The notes under the pieces were generated by a model. It did no database searches and was not told where the DNA came from. It worked only from the letters and a program-made list of their open reading frames with translations. Below, one piece after another: positions 13,251 to 23,542 of a stretch of 64,000 nucleotides of DNA. Numbering within the stretch: the first letter of the stretch is position 1; each line of letters begins with the position of its first letter. The DNA lies in the NCBI GenBank assembly GCA_009746045.1, contig RPFO01000026.1, positions 1,766,747 through 1,830,746 of the forward strand, given 5' to 3'. The DNA comes from Mesostigma viride. Its lineage: Eukaryota; Streptophyta; Mesostigmatophyceae; Mesostigmatales; Mesostigmataceae. The translations under genes were made by a program, and so were the position numbers.

Positions 13251-14817
13251 ACCCGAAAATTTTACTGTACTAGTCAGTACTGTTATTAGTTAGTTAGTTG
13301 AACAAGTTTTGCGGGCTTCGCCCGCGACATTGGAGCTTGTTCTTTTTGTGGCCGGTCCCCGGCCAGGGAGCCCCGGCTAGGGATTGCGTGACACCACGTA
13401 CCGCCGCCGAGGGCCAGGTGGCGCTAGCCTCGCCAAGGAGCGCGCGCTAGCTTTAGGGTTTCGACCACAAGATTCATGGAGGTTGGCAAAAGGGTGAAGA
13501 AAAAAAAACCGGACAAAATGCTGAATCAAGGAAGACCCGAACCCAGATGTTCACGATCAGAGTGTCGATGAAGTGTGCCTTGGCGCCTGAAGTCTACGCA
13601 ACCAAAATTTTCCGAAGTTGCACAATATGTATCTTGCTACAAAGGGACAACTTGCGCAACCGCGCAGTGGACGGAGCTCGCGAACTACGTCTTGCGGAGT
13701 TCAACTAGCTCCAGATTGACTGCTACCCCTGCACGGGAGCGCGATGCGCGCGGGGATGAGTGACCTCGCCAACCCCGCAGACAGCAGGGGAAAATCGCCT
13801 ACAGGTGGTGGAGCAGAGGAAAATCCACGTGTGAGCTTCCTGCGCGTTTGTAACGGGATTTCCCCAACAAAAAGTTTGGTCCAACAGCCCAAAAGTTTGC
13901 GACGGTTATATCTGGAGCTCGCGAACACAGGACATCGCAGAGTTTGGCTCCTGCTGCAATCTGGGCATACGGACCTCTGCCAAATGGCTCATCTGGATGT
14001 AATGCACAAAAACCCTCATAATATGGACGCCGTGGTTTGACCTTTTCGTGATTGGTCGCAACGAAATTTCGCGCAGCTCATTCGTCAAGCGGACTGTAAG
14101 TCGCGCCGCTGAGTGGCTGGAGCCGAAAGCCGTTCGAAAGAGTCAGTGTTAGCTAAAATTGTGCCAAGGCTGCGTTTTACAAGCTTTAGTATATATGTTG
14201 ATCCCACGCTGCACTGTACTGTACTGTAGTGTAGTGGTTGTGCCCAACGTTGAGATCCCGAGGTCCCAGGGTCCCGAGTTTTTACTGTACGGCCTTTGTC
14301 CCTTGAGATTTTTATGTTGTTTTTCTTTTGAGATCGCACGTTGTTGTTGTTCGATTTGGACTGCGTTATCATCGACTGTGCGAACCATGTTTTGTTGAAT
14401 GTGTACACATTAGGGATGTTAGCAAAAACTACCAGTCCGGCCGGCAACCTGCCGGAGGAACGCGGACGCTAGCAAACACTAAAACGTACAGAGTGGACCA
14501 GTCCGGCCGGCGGCCTACCGGGACGCAAGTTTTATTTCAAGACCAGTAGTTCTTGTCCATTACGCCCAACAACATCACCTACACAACGTACGGTGTGCGC
14601 CCTATTTATTCCCGTTTTTTCGTCGCCCCTTGCGTTGGGGCAACTCCTCCCCATCCGACGGCTCCAAATCCTCCTGGCGCGCCGCAGCAAGCCGGTCCAT
14701 GTAGCATGTGCGGTACTCCAGGCGATTCGACAGCATGCAGCATGCAGCATGTCGGGCCACTGGACAGGGCTCTGGGAGGACTGCGAGCCTCCTTGGCCTC
14801 CACTTCCACTGGACAAG

Positions 14818-14957
14818 GCTATTCGGCTACATCTGTGCGGTTTTTCGGCTACATCTGTGCAGTTTTCGGCTACATCTGTGCGGTTTTTCGGCTACATCTG
14901 TGCGGTTTTCGGCTACATCTGTGCGGTTTTCGGCTACATCTGTGCGGTTCTCGGGTG
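14818..14957 (+). repeat. ~21-bp tandem repeat, six units
   Basis: Six units of TCGGCTACATCTGTGCGGTTT, with one to three T at the junctions, are followed by a diverged unit and a short GTCC repeat. Frames through it yield repetitive peptides but lie in no convincing gene. Confidence 0.85.
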
Positions 14958-15029
14958 TACCTGTCCGTCCGTCCGTCAGATTCACCCATCTGACGGTCGT
15001 AAAATGTGGGAGAGTAAGCGAGCGGAATA

Positions 15030-15335
15030 GGGTTGCGTTGTTGTTGTTGTTGTGTCCCACGCCGCCCAAGGGCAACAGAGAATCTGTAGTGGGAGATCGC
15101 ACGTGCAGTCGTGCACGGCGTGGGATACAACTTCAACTCGCTAACTAACGTGCATGGCAACAGTAATTGGTGTAGACTGCTCAGCCGGGCCGTTTGATTG
15201 GCCCCGAGTCCAGCATTTTTTTTTTAAAGCAGGCCGCAAGTCCGCAACCGGGCGTTGATGAATGATCGCAAGCGAGGCATCCAGGTTGTCCACATGTTGT
15301 CCACAGACTCATTTCCCTTCTTGCCGTTGGTCTGG
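15030..15335 (+). repeat. dispersed non-coding repeat, copy 3
   Basis: The GTT run, GTGTCCCACGCCGCCCAAGG and CAGAGAATCTGTAG modules are nearly identical to copy 1. An ACTCATTTCCC module with TTGGTCTGG follows ~230 bases later, so the spacer is longer than in the other copies. Confidence 0.5.
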
Positions 15336-15651
15336 AAACAACGCGAACTGTCGTCATGAACGGAAATATCCGAAGAATCCGACGTATGATTGTACAAGTA
15401 CGCGAGCTGATATTCCGCGGAAAACTCGTAGACCGACGTTGGGATTCACCGGGCTGGCGTCAGCGATCAGCATATCGCGACGTGGCCGCGTCAGAAGAAC
15501 GTAAAAGATCCTACTTGCCAGCGAACGCTGACCTTGTTGACGATATTTGGGGTTTACTTGTGGAATCTTCTACACGTGTATACTTTATTCTCGTTAATTC
15601 ACTTTCGTTCGTTGCCTGGCTACGGGGAAGGCGCCATATTAATTACGGGTC

Positions 15652-16200
15652 ATGGCGCTCGTCTTTACCCAGCATGACTATTCCCAGATGGACAGCTCGT
15701 TCCTGGGATCTGCGATGTATGGCGAGAGGAACGGTATGGTTCAACTCCCAAGTATTAAATTGGCAGAGATGCCACGTGCGGAGAATTTGTGGCGCCAACC
15801 CCCAGCCGAGGTCGCCTCGCCTTGTTATCCCTACGACATGCAGGACGTCACCTACCTTGAAACTACCGCGTCTCCGACTCGAACAGTACCTTTTGGCGGT
15901 TTTGAAGGGCGTAGCGGCAGCCATGGGTCGATGTCAGTGACCCTCATGGAGCCGTCCCCGCCGAAGCATTGGATTGAGGCTAGGATGAGAAGGTGTGGCG
16001 CGAACGAGCCAGCAATATCCCCAGCATGCACACAGGAAGATGCAGCAAGCCCGAGCACAATCACACCGCTGAAGAATCCGTCTCTCCTGGCAGACACGCG
16101 CTCGCCACAGCACTGGATCGACGCCAGAATTTGTTCCCCAAATCGGCGAGGGAAGGCTCATGGCGCTGGGCTCTCTATGTACCAGCATACGTCGGTCTAA
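15652..16200 (+). CDS. hypothetical ORF, possible exon of a host gene
   Basis: An open frame of 182 codons. No family is recognised. It contains two similar phrases, PPKHWIEARM and SPQHWIDARI, about 55 residues apart, which suggests an internal duplication and supports real coding history. It is Pro/Ser-rich and has no membrane segment. It lies just upstream of and out of frame with the ORF at 16160-16840; the two could be exons of one gene or one frame broken by an indel. The start is only the first ATG of the open frame. Confidence 0.3.
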   Translation: MALVFTQHDYSQMDSSFLGSAMYGERNGMVQLPSIKLAEMPRAENLWRQPPAEVASPCYPYDMQDVTYLETTASPTRTVPFGGFEGRSGSHGSMSVTLMEPSPPKHWIEARMRRCGANEPAISPACTQEDAASPSTITPLKNPSLLADTRSPQHWIDARICSPNRRGKAHGAGLSMYQHTSV

Positions 16201-16840
16201 GTCATGCCAAGCATTCACGGAATTCGCTACGGTTTCCCCTGCCAAAGTCTCAAGCCCGACGGTTCCCCCTGCCGAAGTCTCAAGCCCGACGGTTACCGCT
16301 GCCGAAGGCTCAAGCCCGACGGTTACCCCTGCCGAAGGCTCAAGCCCCACTCCTCAAGGCTACTCGTGGTGGAAGCTGCGATCCCATACGCGGCGATCGA
16401 CATCCGGGGGGAGGCCGAGCGGCGATACGGAAGCCGACGTCGCGTCTTCCCGGCCCTGCGCCGTTCCGGTGAGCGTGGAAGGCATGCTGTTCTTCAGCGA
16501 GATTTCCCGGTCCAGCATTCTATGCCCCCAGGCGGCCTCCGCCGCGGCGTCCTGGCACACCGAGGTGCCCCGCGATGACCTCAGCGGGATGCATGTGAAG
16601 CCGCCGCCCAAGCCCGAGAACGCCAGCATTAATACCGGGGATCCCTCCCCGCCGTCATCCATCCGCAAGCTTTCCCTCTCGCTGGGCCGCCCGGCCATCA
16701 ACCTCCTAACAAAAGATTTCCCCGGCAAGCAGCGGCGGCGGTCAACCTCGCTGGCCCTCTGCGGCACCCAGGGGGTCTCTGAGGGCTACGTGGACGCCAA
16801 GCTTCACCCATTCATTAACAAGTTGCCTCAGCTGATCTGA
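16160..16840 (+). CDS. hypothetical Ser/Pro-rich protein with decapeptide repeats, possible C-terminal exon
   Basis: A 226-codon frame ending in a plain TGA at 16838-16840. Residues ~27-68 are four ten-residue repeats of the type SSPTVTPAEG, encoded by a 30-bp minisatellite (about 16230-16350). The rest is Ser/Arg-rich with no domain recognised. The C-terminal half (LSLSLGRPAINLLTKDF and following) looks like ordinary coding sequence. The frame may be the last exon of a plus-strand gene that includes 15652-16200. It ends ~400 bp before the viral element. Confidence 0.35.
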   Translation: MALGSLCTSIRRSKSCQAFTEFATVSPAKVSSPTVPPAEVSSPTVTAAEGSSPTVTPAEGSSPTPQGYSWWKLRSHTRRSTSGGRPSGDTEADVASSRPCAVPVSVEGMLFFSEISRSSILCPQAASAAASWHTEVPRDDLSGMHVKPPPKPENASINTGDPSPPSSIRKLSLSLGRPAINLLTKDFPGKQRRRSTSLALCGTQGVSEGYVDAKLHPFINKLPQLI

Positions 16841-17628
16841 GGCGCTGAGCTGAGCGTGGATCTGTTCCACTGACTTGTGGAGCCGCTGATCTGATCTGGG
16901 GCGTCATGAGAGCCGGACCAGAGAAACCAAGTGTGGTGCTTTGTATGAAGGGTGTGCGCTGCCACTAGCGCGGTGGCGGCCCAAAATTCCCTTATTGTAT
17001 AAATTGAACGCAAGGACGACGCGGGTGGACACGCCCTGGGACATATTTCTAAGGCTCCTCCTTCATGTACATGAATGAAAACGACACATCTTGTGGGCTT
17101 ACTCTTAACTTAGCCCAGGCCATGAATATCAATTAGACAACAATATGTGTATATAGATGGGGCGGTGCTGTTCCCCAAAACCCTTATGTTCTTTGCATGC
17201 CCCAGCTGGTATATATCAAAGAGACAGCCAGCTCAGGCCAAAAATCTGGAAGAATATATATATAACCCCTATTGAGTGATAGGGGCTTGTGGGGTACCGG
17301 GGAGCTATTATTGAGTGATGATGGTTGAGTGATAATTGAGTGATAAAATATTGGAGTTTTTTGACTTTTTACTGACACCCGTCACGGGCTTACTGGCCCT
17401 TCTCAACCCCCGCCAACCTTGGCTCAAGGGTCGCCGGGCTTTAGAGGTGCTTTATGATGCTGGCATCCGTCACCACCAGCCGTGGGGCTGCCGCCTACCG
17501 ATCCCCTCCTACTCCCGAGCCTGGGGGTGCGATGGTTCGTGACGGGCGTGAAAAGTGTGACTTCCGTTTTGCTCAACCATGACCGACCGCGGACAGCGGG
17601 GTGGGTGAGAACTGTGGGAGAGGGTGTA

Positions 17629-17679
17629 GCGTTCTGCTCAACTTTTATAACAAAAGCATTCAAAAGTTGAGCAGAACGC
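17629..17679. promoter_or_regulatory. TIR hairpin 1, left arm (18-bp perfect stem)
   Basis: The arm GCGTTCTGCTCAACTTTT (17629-17646) is the exact reverse complement of 17662-17679, with a 15-base loop. It is possibly a recombinase site, replication signal or end-processing structure; the function is inferred only. Confidence 0.75.
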
Positions 17680-17816
17680 GGGACCTCGAAAAGTCAAGCT
17701 CACCGCCCAGCGCGCACCCGGGTCGATGGGCGGCGTGAAAAAATGTGACTTCCGTTTTGCTCAATCCGACCGACCGCGGACAGCGGGGGTGTGTGAGAAC
17801 AGCGGGAGAAGGTTCA

Positions 17817-17867
17817 GCGTTCTGCCCAACTTTTATACCAAAAGCTTTTAAGAGTTGGGCAGAACGC
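17817..17867. promoter_or_regulatory. TIR hairpin 2, left arm (stem with compensatory change)
   Basis: The arm GCGTTCTGCCCAACTTTT (17817-17834) pairs with 17850-17867 with one G:T-type mismatch. Compared with hairpin 1, a T:A pair has become C:G on both sides of the stem, so pairing is conserved rather than sequence. Confidence 0.75.
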
Positions 17868-18145
17868 GGGACCTCGAAAAGTCAAGCTCACCGCCCAGCG
17901 CGCACCCGGGTCGCTGGAAAACCCAGCCCTGGTCGGGAAATTCGCGGAACTTTCGTGCAGGGGTCTGCGTCCTCGCGGTACTCGGGAAGGGCGGGAGAGG
18001 GGGTGGCGGGGTTTAGGGTCTTTTTTTCAAAAGGATGCGCCACTTTCAAAAAATGTCTAAGCGTATTTGTGGGTGTTAACCGGCAAGGGATTTCTATTTG
18101 GAGCCCTGGTCAGGCATAGTCATCGCTGCCGTTTTGGCCCCTGAT

Positions 18146-21100
18146 TTAACGAAACGCAAACTGATAGTCACTAGGCATCTTGAACTCCCTTACTTTCTTG
18201 ATATCTTCCGCTATCTCTGCCTGCTTCCCCCACCATTCTGGCTTATACTTCTCAAAGAATTCGATCATGCACTCTTTAGAGACGTAGGCGTCGCTTGCCT
18301 TCTCGTGCTCCTCGCGCCAAGTTCTCATATTAATGCCCAACGTGGACGCGAGGATGGACTCGAGGACCCCCACACACTGCTCGAAACTTAGACACCCAGG
18401 TCCGTTCTTGCTCCTCCGTCGATACCCAAACACCGACCGGAACTTCCCCTGGTAGGTATACAACCAATCCCGGTCGAGTTTGTTCACCGCCTCAGTCAGC
18501 CTCTCGCGGCTGATAGCCGTCGACGATGCACTCTTGCCGTCTAAGCAAAACTCCATGATCCCACTGCCAGCCAGCAGTTGTCTGGCCATTGTGAGGCGGT
18601 AGGCGTGATCGATCTTCTTGTTCCTGACGAGCCCGAAGACGTTCTCACTCTTCCTCGCGCGGTCGTCGACGATGCCCTCGCCAATCGCCGCCTCCCATCC
18701 GAGCTCTGTCACGCGAGAGTACTGCTCCCTGGCATGGTACGTCTCGCGAGCCTTTTCATCGGCCAGCTCCTTGATGAGGCCCTCGTCTATGAGGTCCTCT
18801 GATATCTTGTACCGGTCATGACACAGTTCGTACATCTCGACGAGCTTGCACTCGGCGTCTGTCAATATCGCGTCACGGTCACCTGCCCTCGCCGTGAGTT
18901 CGCGGTACTCCTCGGCGCTGATCATCCGCGGCTCAAACTCTCCCTTCTCTATTTTCTTCAGCTTTGGTGCCTCTTCCGACCTGCCCGCCTGGACTTCTCC
19001 TGCTATCTTGTAACCATACCGCTCCCTCAGCGTCCTTATCATAAGTTCGTCGTAATGGCTCCTTGACGCCCCTAATGCTTCTAGGTTGCGGCACAGTAAA
19101 TTGTACGCTGGGGATGTGTCGCCAAAAAGGCGCTCCCCGTCCTCGCCCCATGAACTAATGACGCTAGATTTCAACCCTTTCATCATCATGAACATCTCGT
19201 CGACTTGTTGGCGAGTGTGGCTCTTGATCAGCTTGAAATCCGCAAGCGGTCTGGTTGCGGGCGTGGTCGAGTCGAGGTAGAAAACGTGCACGTCGCCCTC
19301 TCGCAGCTGCCTTACGCGGTGCATTTGTTGGAGTGTAGTGGTGTATGGGGCGTGCTTGTCACTGTTCCGAGCCATGACGATCATCGAGTCGAACGTGGGA
19401 AGGGTGTACGAAACGCCAACGGATATGGTCGGACTGTACTCGAGGTATTGGACATCTTTCCACGCCTCGTTCGCTCCCAGGTCGAGGTCGCCCTTCGGCG
19501 TCTTGCTGGTGTATCGGCGCGTGTTGACACCGTTGAGAGAGTCTCCGAGCTGTTCGCGGACCCTGTCGAGAGTGCCGCCTGCCTCAGAACTGACCAGCAC
19601 GAACGTCTTGCCAGCGTCCAGAAACTTCTTTGCCTGCTTCGACGCCTGGTATATCCACTCCTTCTCGCACCCCCTCCCTGGCTTGATGCATGTAAAATGT
19701 AACACCCTGTTAGTAGGTCTAACGTACTCGTTGTTGATGACGCGAAAGTCCGTGGCTGGTCTGTGGGACCTGATGAAGTTAACAGCCCCTGCCGTGATGT
19801 TGGCATCCGATGCTATCAATACTTTGGCGTTCGTGATGATGTCCATGAGTGCCTTGAAAACGTTCTCTCGGTCCCTCATGACGGCATTAGACAAGGCGTT
19901 AAAAATGCTGTCGACCTCGTCCAAGATAACGACGTCGAATCTGCGGTCCTGTAGGCGCAGGATGCTGTTGAGGACTACCAGCACGCGTGGGTGGGTGATC
20001 CAATAGTCATTGGCGCCTTCCTCCTTGCGAGAGTTCTTGAGATAGTTGAGGAAGTATCTGTAATCAGCCAGCAGTTCAGCACGCGTTCTCGTTTTGCCGC
20101 CGTTCAGGGCTGGATCAATGACATCTTTGTTGAGGTTGTACTCTTCCTGCCTGGATAGGGAGATGTTGGCGAACATCAGCAACACTCGCGCATCTTTGTA
20201 GAGATTGAGGACCGCCGCGATCATGGCGCGGTTTGCCTCTGATTTCCCAGTGCCCATGCTCGACTGGGTGATGTACGTGAGCTTCTCGGTGCTGCCTGGA
20301 TGGAGGGAGTGCACGATCGGCGCCAGGTCGAAGTGGCGCACCTTCCCCTCGCTGTACACCTCGGTGAACTCGACCTTGTCGGAGATGTACTCGAACCGGT
20401 CGGCGATCTTGATATGCGTCTTGCACGGTTTGGGCTTCTCGGCCCAACAGGTGTACGCCACCTCACCGTCGCTATACTCCTCGACCCTTGGCCCGTGACC
20501 TGGACTGTTGTGGCTCTCCTTGCATATCAGACACTTGGTGCCTGGGTCCAATGTAAAGCGAGAGACTTTGACGGCGCCCCCGCGCATAACAGAAAACTGT
20601 TCCTGTGTATTCATGTACCTGGACCCTGGCGACACCTTCGCGATGGCCTCGACTGATCTGGCGACTTTCGAAGCGTCCACAAACGTCCCAGAAACGGTTT
20701 TCCACATAGAGATGGACGCACTGGGAGCCCTCCTTCCAGCGTTTCCGGATTTCTTCATGTAGTGCTCCTTCCACCCCTCGGGCATCTCGACGGTCTGGAC
20801 GCCTGTCTGGTCGGTTGTGGGGTAAATGTTGACTAGATGGTCCTTGATGTCGTCCGACCCGCTGATGATGCGCAATACCGCGTTGGGGTCGTGCTGGCCA
20901 AACTTGTGGTGGCCCACCATCCGAAAACATCTGTTTTTCGTGTAAATCGACTCATCGATAACCAGCTTGATGTTTCCATCCGTCGCGCAGTCCTTGGGGA
21001 TGTCCGCAAACGTCTCCCATTTTTTCTGGATGTACGGCCAACCCTTCTCTCGGTTGATGAGGAGCGCCGCGTCTTTGTGAAATGTCGAGTCGGGGTCGAG

Positions 21101-21618
21101 GAAGTGGCTGCGGACATAATAGCCAAATTCGTTGATGATGTAGTGTCTCGCGGCCAGGTCGGTGGTTTTTAGGTATTTGACCACTATGTGAAATGACACC
21201 TTCATGCCGTCTCCTTTCTCTCTCGGTGAGCCTGAGATGAGATACTTGAAGCCGTCTGGGTTTTTTCCAGCACATCGAAGCAGAAGGCCTCAAAAATGCG
21301 TATGAAGTGGTGGAGCACGTCTGGGATGTCCTCTCCTTTTGGGTAGATGTCATCGAGGTCGAAGTGCATCCAGGAGGGGTGATCCTCCTTGACCATCTCG
21401 TAAAGGCAGTGCATGTCGATGTGTGGATGGTCGATACACTCCTTGTGAATTTCCATAAGGTGTTCGACATCCCTGACGCTCGTGTACTTTTTGGCTGTTT
21501 TCTCGTCCTTGTCGAGGGCTGCCAAGAAAGGATGGCCTAGTTTCTCTCCATTGTCGATTGCCATCTGTTGGGCTGGGAGCCAGCGCGGGTTGTACTTCAG
21601 GTAAACTTTGGTCGTCAT
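18146..21618 (-). CDS. primase-superfamily 2 helicase (replication protein), frame-broken near N-terminus
   Basis: Likely the replicative primase-helicase of the virus. The frame from 21618 (start MTTKVYL) carries primase motif I, WMHFDLDD. The longer frame ending at 18146 (ATG at 21205) carries motif II KVSFH and motif III VIDESIYTKNRCFR of the archaeo-eukaryotic/herpes-type primase fold. After these come a Cys pair (CLIC, ~residue 224) and later Cys that may form a zinc ribbon. The helicase follows: Walker A SSMGTGKS (~314-322), DEVD (~429-432) and motif VI QQMHRVRQ (~626-633), similar in order to herpes origin-binding helicases. The final ~380 residues are unassigned. The two frames meet at six T on the plus strand (21261-21266), where one base would restore the conserved stretch between motifs. 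It is the last of the leftward genes and has a TCTAA-N7-GGTATA box at 21630-21648. Confidence 0.85.
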
Positions 21619-21629
21619 GATGAATGTGT

Positions 21630-21650
21630 GTATACCTCTATGCTTAGATT
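21630..21650 (-). promoter_or_regulatory. two-part PLV promoter motif before primase-helicase
   Basis: On the minus strand TCTAA (21648-21644), seven bases, then GGTATAC (21636-21630), 12 bases before the chosen ATG at 21618. This is the same arrangement as before the capsid gene. Confidence 0.6.
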
Positions 21651-21811
21651 TTTTTTTCTGGCTGGACTCGGGTTGGAATTTTCTGGGTTGGACAAAAACT
21701 TGGATTTTATTAATCAATAAAAGAATAGACTTTCTCAATGGTCGAAAAAACCCGGGACTTTTATAACTACGTTATAAAAGGGTGACAATCAATTTTCAAC
21801 AAGTGAGCGAA

Positions 21812-23092
21812 TCAATCATTCCTCATTCTTTCGTATTGGATCTGGACGTTGACCGAGTGCGCCATCATTTTCGCAAACCGCTTCCTCGCCGCCATGCCTG
21901 CATTCATGACAAATTGGGTCACGAAAGCCTGGCGAGCGTTGTCGACGCCGTGGAAATGTTTGCGGAGGATCGCGCCGAATGTTTCGACTGACATTGGGGC
22001 TTTTTTGCCTCGAGAAGGCATGAACAAGTAAGGCCTGTCTTTCCGCATGTCGAGCGCTTCTCGCAACGTTTTCAGATTCTTGGGGACTACAAAATCTATC
22101 GCCCCGAGGACCGGCGCGGTCTTGTGGGCGTTGATGATGAACCTGTACTCTTTTGGGATGTAGCCGTTCTCGGTCTTTCCCAATTCTTTCGCCGATTTCA
22201 CAATCCGGGCGTCGTGGTAGTCGAGCCTGACAGGTGGCAGTTCTTCGCCGGAAAAGTAGAGGAGGCCGATGAGCGCCTTGTCGCTCTCCAAGCCCTCTTT
22301 GACGGCCTTATCTCGCAACTCGACGAGCTCGGGCCATGGGTGGGCTGGTGGCTTGTTTTCGCTCACGAATTCCGCGTTGGCCTCGAGACCTTCCTGGGAC
22401 GTCGCCATGTCCTCCACGTAGGCCTCGCGCACGTCTTGCGGGATCCTTTTGCCGGCATCCATCTGGTTATCGATCGAGTTGATCGATGAGAAAAGGTCCT
22501 TGGCGTTCGTCTTCTTGGTGATGGCGCGGTCCTTCTTGCCGCCCCTCTCGGAAGGCTCAGACAGGGCGTCTACGGCCTCGCGCACTTTCTTGGTGTCGAG
22601 GAGGGGCGTCACAGGTTTGGCACCGTCTTTGTCTGGTTCGTATCCTAGATGCCTGAGGATCTTTGTCAACCGCGCGAGGTATGTCTTCCCAGAACCCCTC
22701 GAAATCTGCCCCTTGGCCCTCTGCGCCCTCTTCCTTCCCGCCCCCTCAGCGGGGCTTAGCGTCTCCGGCAAATTCGCGACCATGTTCTTGGCGTCGTCCA
22801 AGGACCAAAGGGCGGGGTGTGCCAATGTCTTCTTAGGCGGCGCGGGCTTTGAAGGTGCTTCCTGGGGTTTGCACTCCTTTTCTGGGAGGCCGACGACTGC
22901 TCGCACCTCGTTGACCTCTTCGCAATCTGTCCCGTGTTTCTCCAACCACTTCTCGGTGGGTGTCCACTGGTCCTTCTTGGCCATCGCTCTCATTCGCTGT
23001 AGGGCGGCCTTCTCTGGGTGTTTGAGCCGATAGCGGGCCTGCGCTTCCCGGCGTTGGCGGAGTTCTTCCTCGGACCTGACGACTTTGACCAT
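21812..23092 (-). CDS. tyrosine recombinase (integrase)
   Basis: 426 residues, the likely enzyme for integration and excision of the element. The N-terminal ~110 residues are basic and charged. The C-terminal half has the tyrosine-recombinase layout: Arg in PPVRLDY (~residue 293), a beta-hairpin Lys candidate in INAHKTA, an Arg region at DNARQAFVTQ, then MAHSVNV (His ~412) and the nucleophile candidate Tyr in QIQYERM (~420), seven residues from the end. The His-x7-Tyr spacing near the C-terminus fits the family. The start at 23092 is backed by GGTATAAG and TTCTAA boxes just upstream (23101-23120). It sits between the primase-helicase and the AT-hook-like gene, in the same direction. Family confidence is good; the exact catalytic Lys and second Arg are inferred. 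Confidence 0.8.
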   Translation of the reverse strand: MVKVVRSEEELRQRREAQARYRLKHPEKAALQRMRAMAKKDQWTPTEKWLEKHGTDCEEVNEVRAVVGLPEKECKPQEAPSKPAPPKKTLAHPALWSLDDAKNMVANLPETLSPAEGAGRKRAQRAKGQISRGSGKTYLARLTKILRHLGYEPDKDGAKPVTPLLDTKKVREAVDALSEPSERGGKKDRAITKKTNAKDLFSSINSIDNQMDAGKRIPQDVREAYVEDMATSQEGLEANAEFVSENKPPAHPWPELVELRDKAVKEGLESDKALIGLLYFSGEELPPVRLDYHDARIVKSAKELGKTENGYIPKEYRFIINAHKTAPVLGAIDFVVPKNLKTLREALDMRKDRPYLFMPSRGKKAPMSVETFGAILRKHFHGVDNARQAFVTQFVMNAGMAARKRFAKMMAHSVNVQIQYERMRND

Positions 23093-23542
23093 GGCGGGTA
23101 CTTATACCTATACATTAGAAAAAAATTTGGGATTTTTGAACGCACTGTTGATTTTTGTTTCGATTCTTGGGCATCGAGCTAATATTTTTAGGGTATGAAA
23201 ACTTGCAGCCAAGGGTTGATGAATTTCGAGCCAACTTTTTTAAAATTTCACAAGTCCCAAAACACTGGCACCCCTTGACAAGAAGTTTTCAAGGCCCGGG
23301 AACTTTCTCTCGATGCCTGCCAAAAAAATCGGAATGGTCGAAAATGTCGGAAATCATTCCGCGCGCTTCGCGCAGACCTCTGTCACCGGCCGCCGCCCCC
23401 TTCCCACACCCTCTCGCGCCAAGTGGCGTAACTTTCTCGTTTGTAGTCCGTTTTCGACGTTCTTGGTGTCCCCGGAAAGCTCTACTCAAGGCGCACACAA
23501 TGGTGCAAATAGATATCAAATCGAATAAAGAAAACGTGAGTT

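Larger units (their letters stand above)
10920..15240. other. intergenic stretch upstream of the channel gene, no convincing gene
   Basis: No ORF here has a recognisable domain or looks conserved. The stretch holds scattered copies of a non-coding repeat (12170-12420, 13130-13250, 15030-15330), a tandem array at 14820-14955, CA/GT-poor unique sequence and AT-rich palindromic runs at 13065-13105 (TTAAATAATTAATTAA twice). The promoter of the channel gene may lie just right of 10882, but no clear core element is visible. Confidence 0.5.
17253..18014 (+). repeat. left terminal inverted repeat of the PLV
   Basis: It matches, in reverse complement, 35171-35374 plus 43205-43607 plus 44540-44696 (about 764 bp when the insertions are removed). 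It contains two ~185-bp tandem sub-repeats (around 17545-17730 and 17735-17920), each with GACTTCCGTTTTGCTCAA, GACCGCGGACAGCGGG and a hairpin. The inner boundary is at GGCGGGGTTT. Confidence 0.93.

Noticed and set aside
14820-14957. CRISPR-like array
   Set aside because: Units are adjacent with no unique spacers, and the DNA is eukaryotic; it is a plain tandem repeat.
15356-15940. 194-codon plus-strand ORF overlapping 15652-16200 in another frame
   Set aside because: Arg/Trp-rich with no domain, typical of an off-frame reading. It was kept only as a remote alternative exon.
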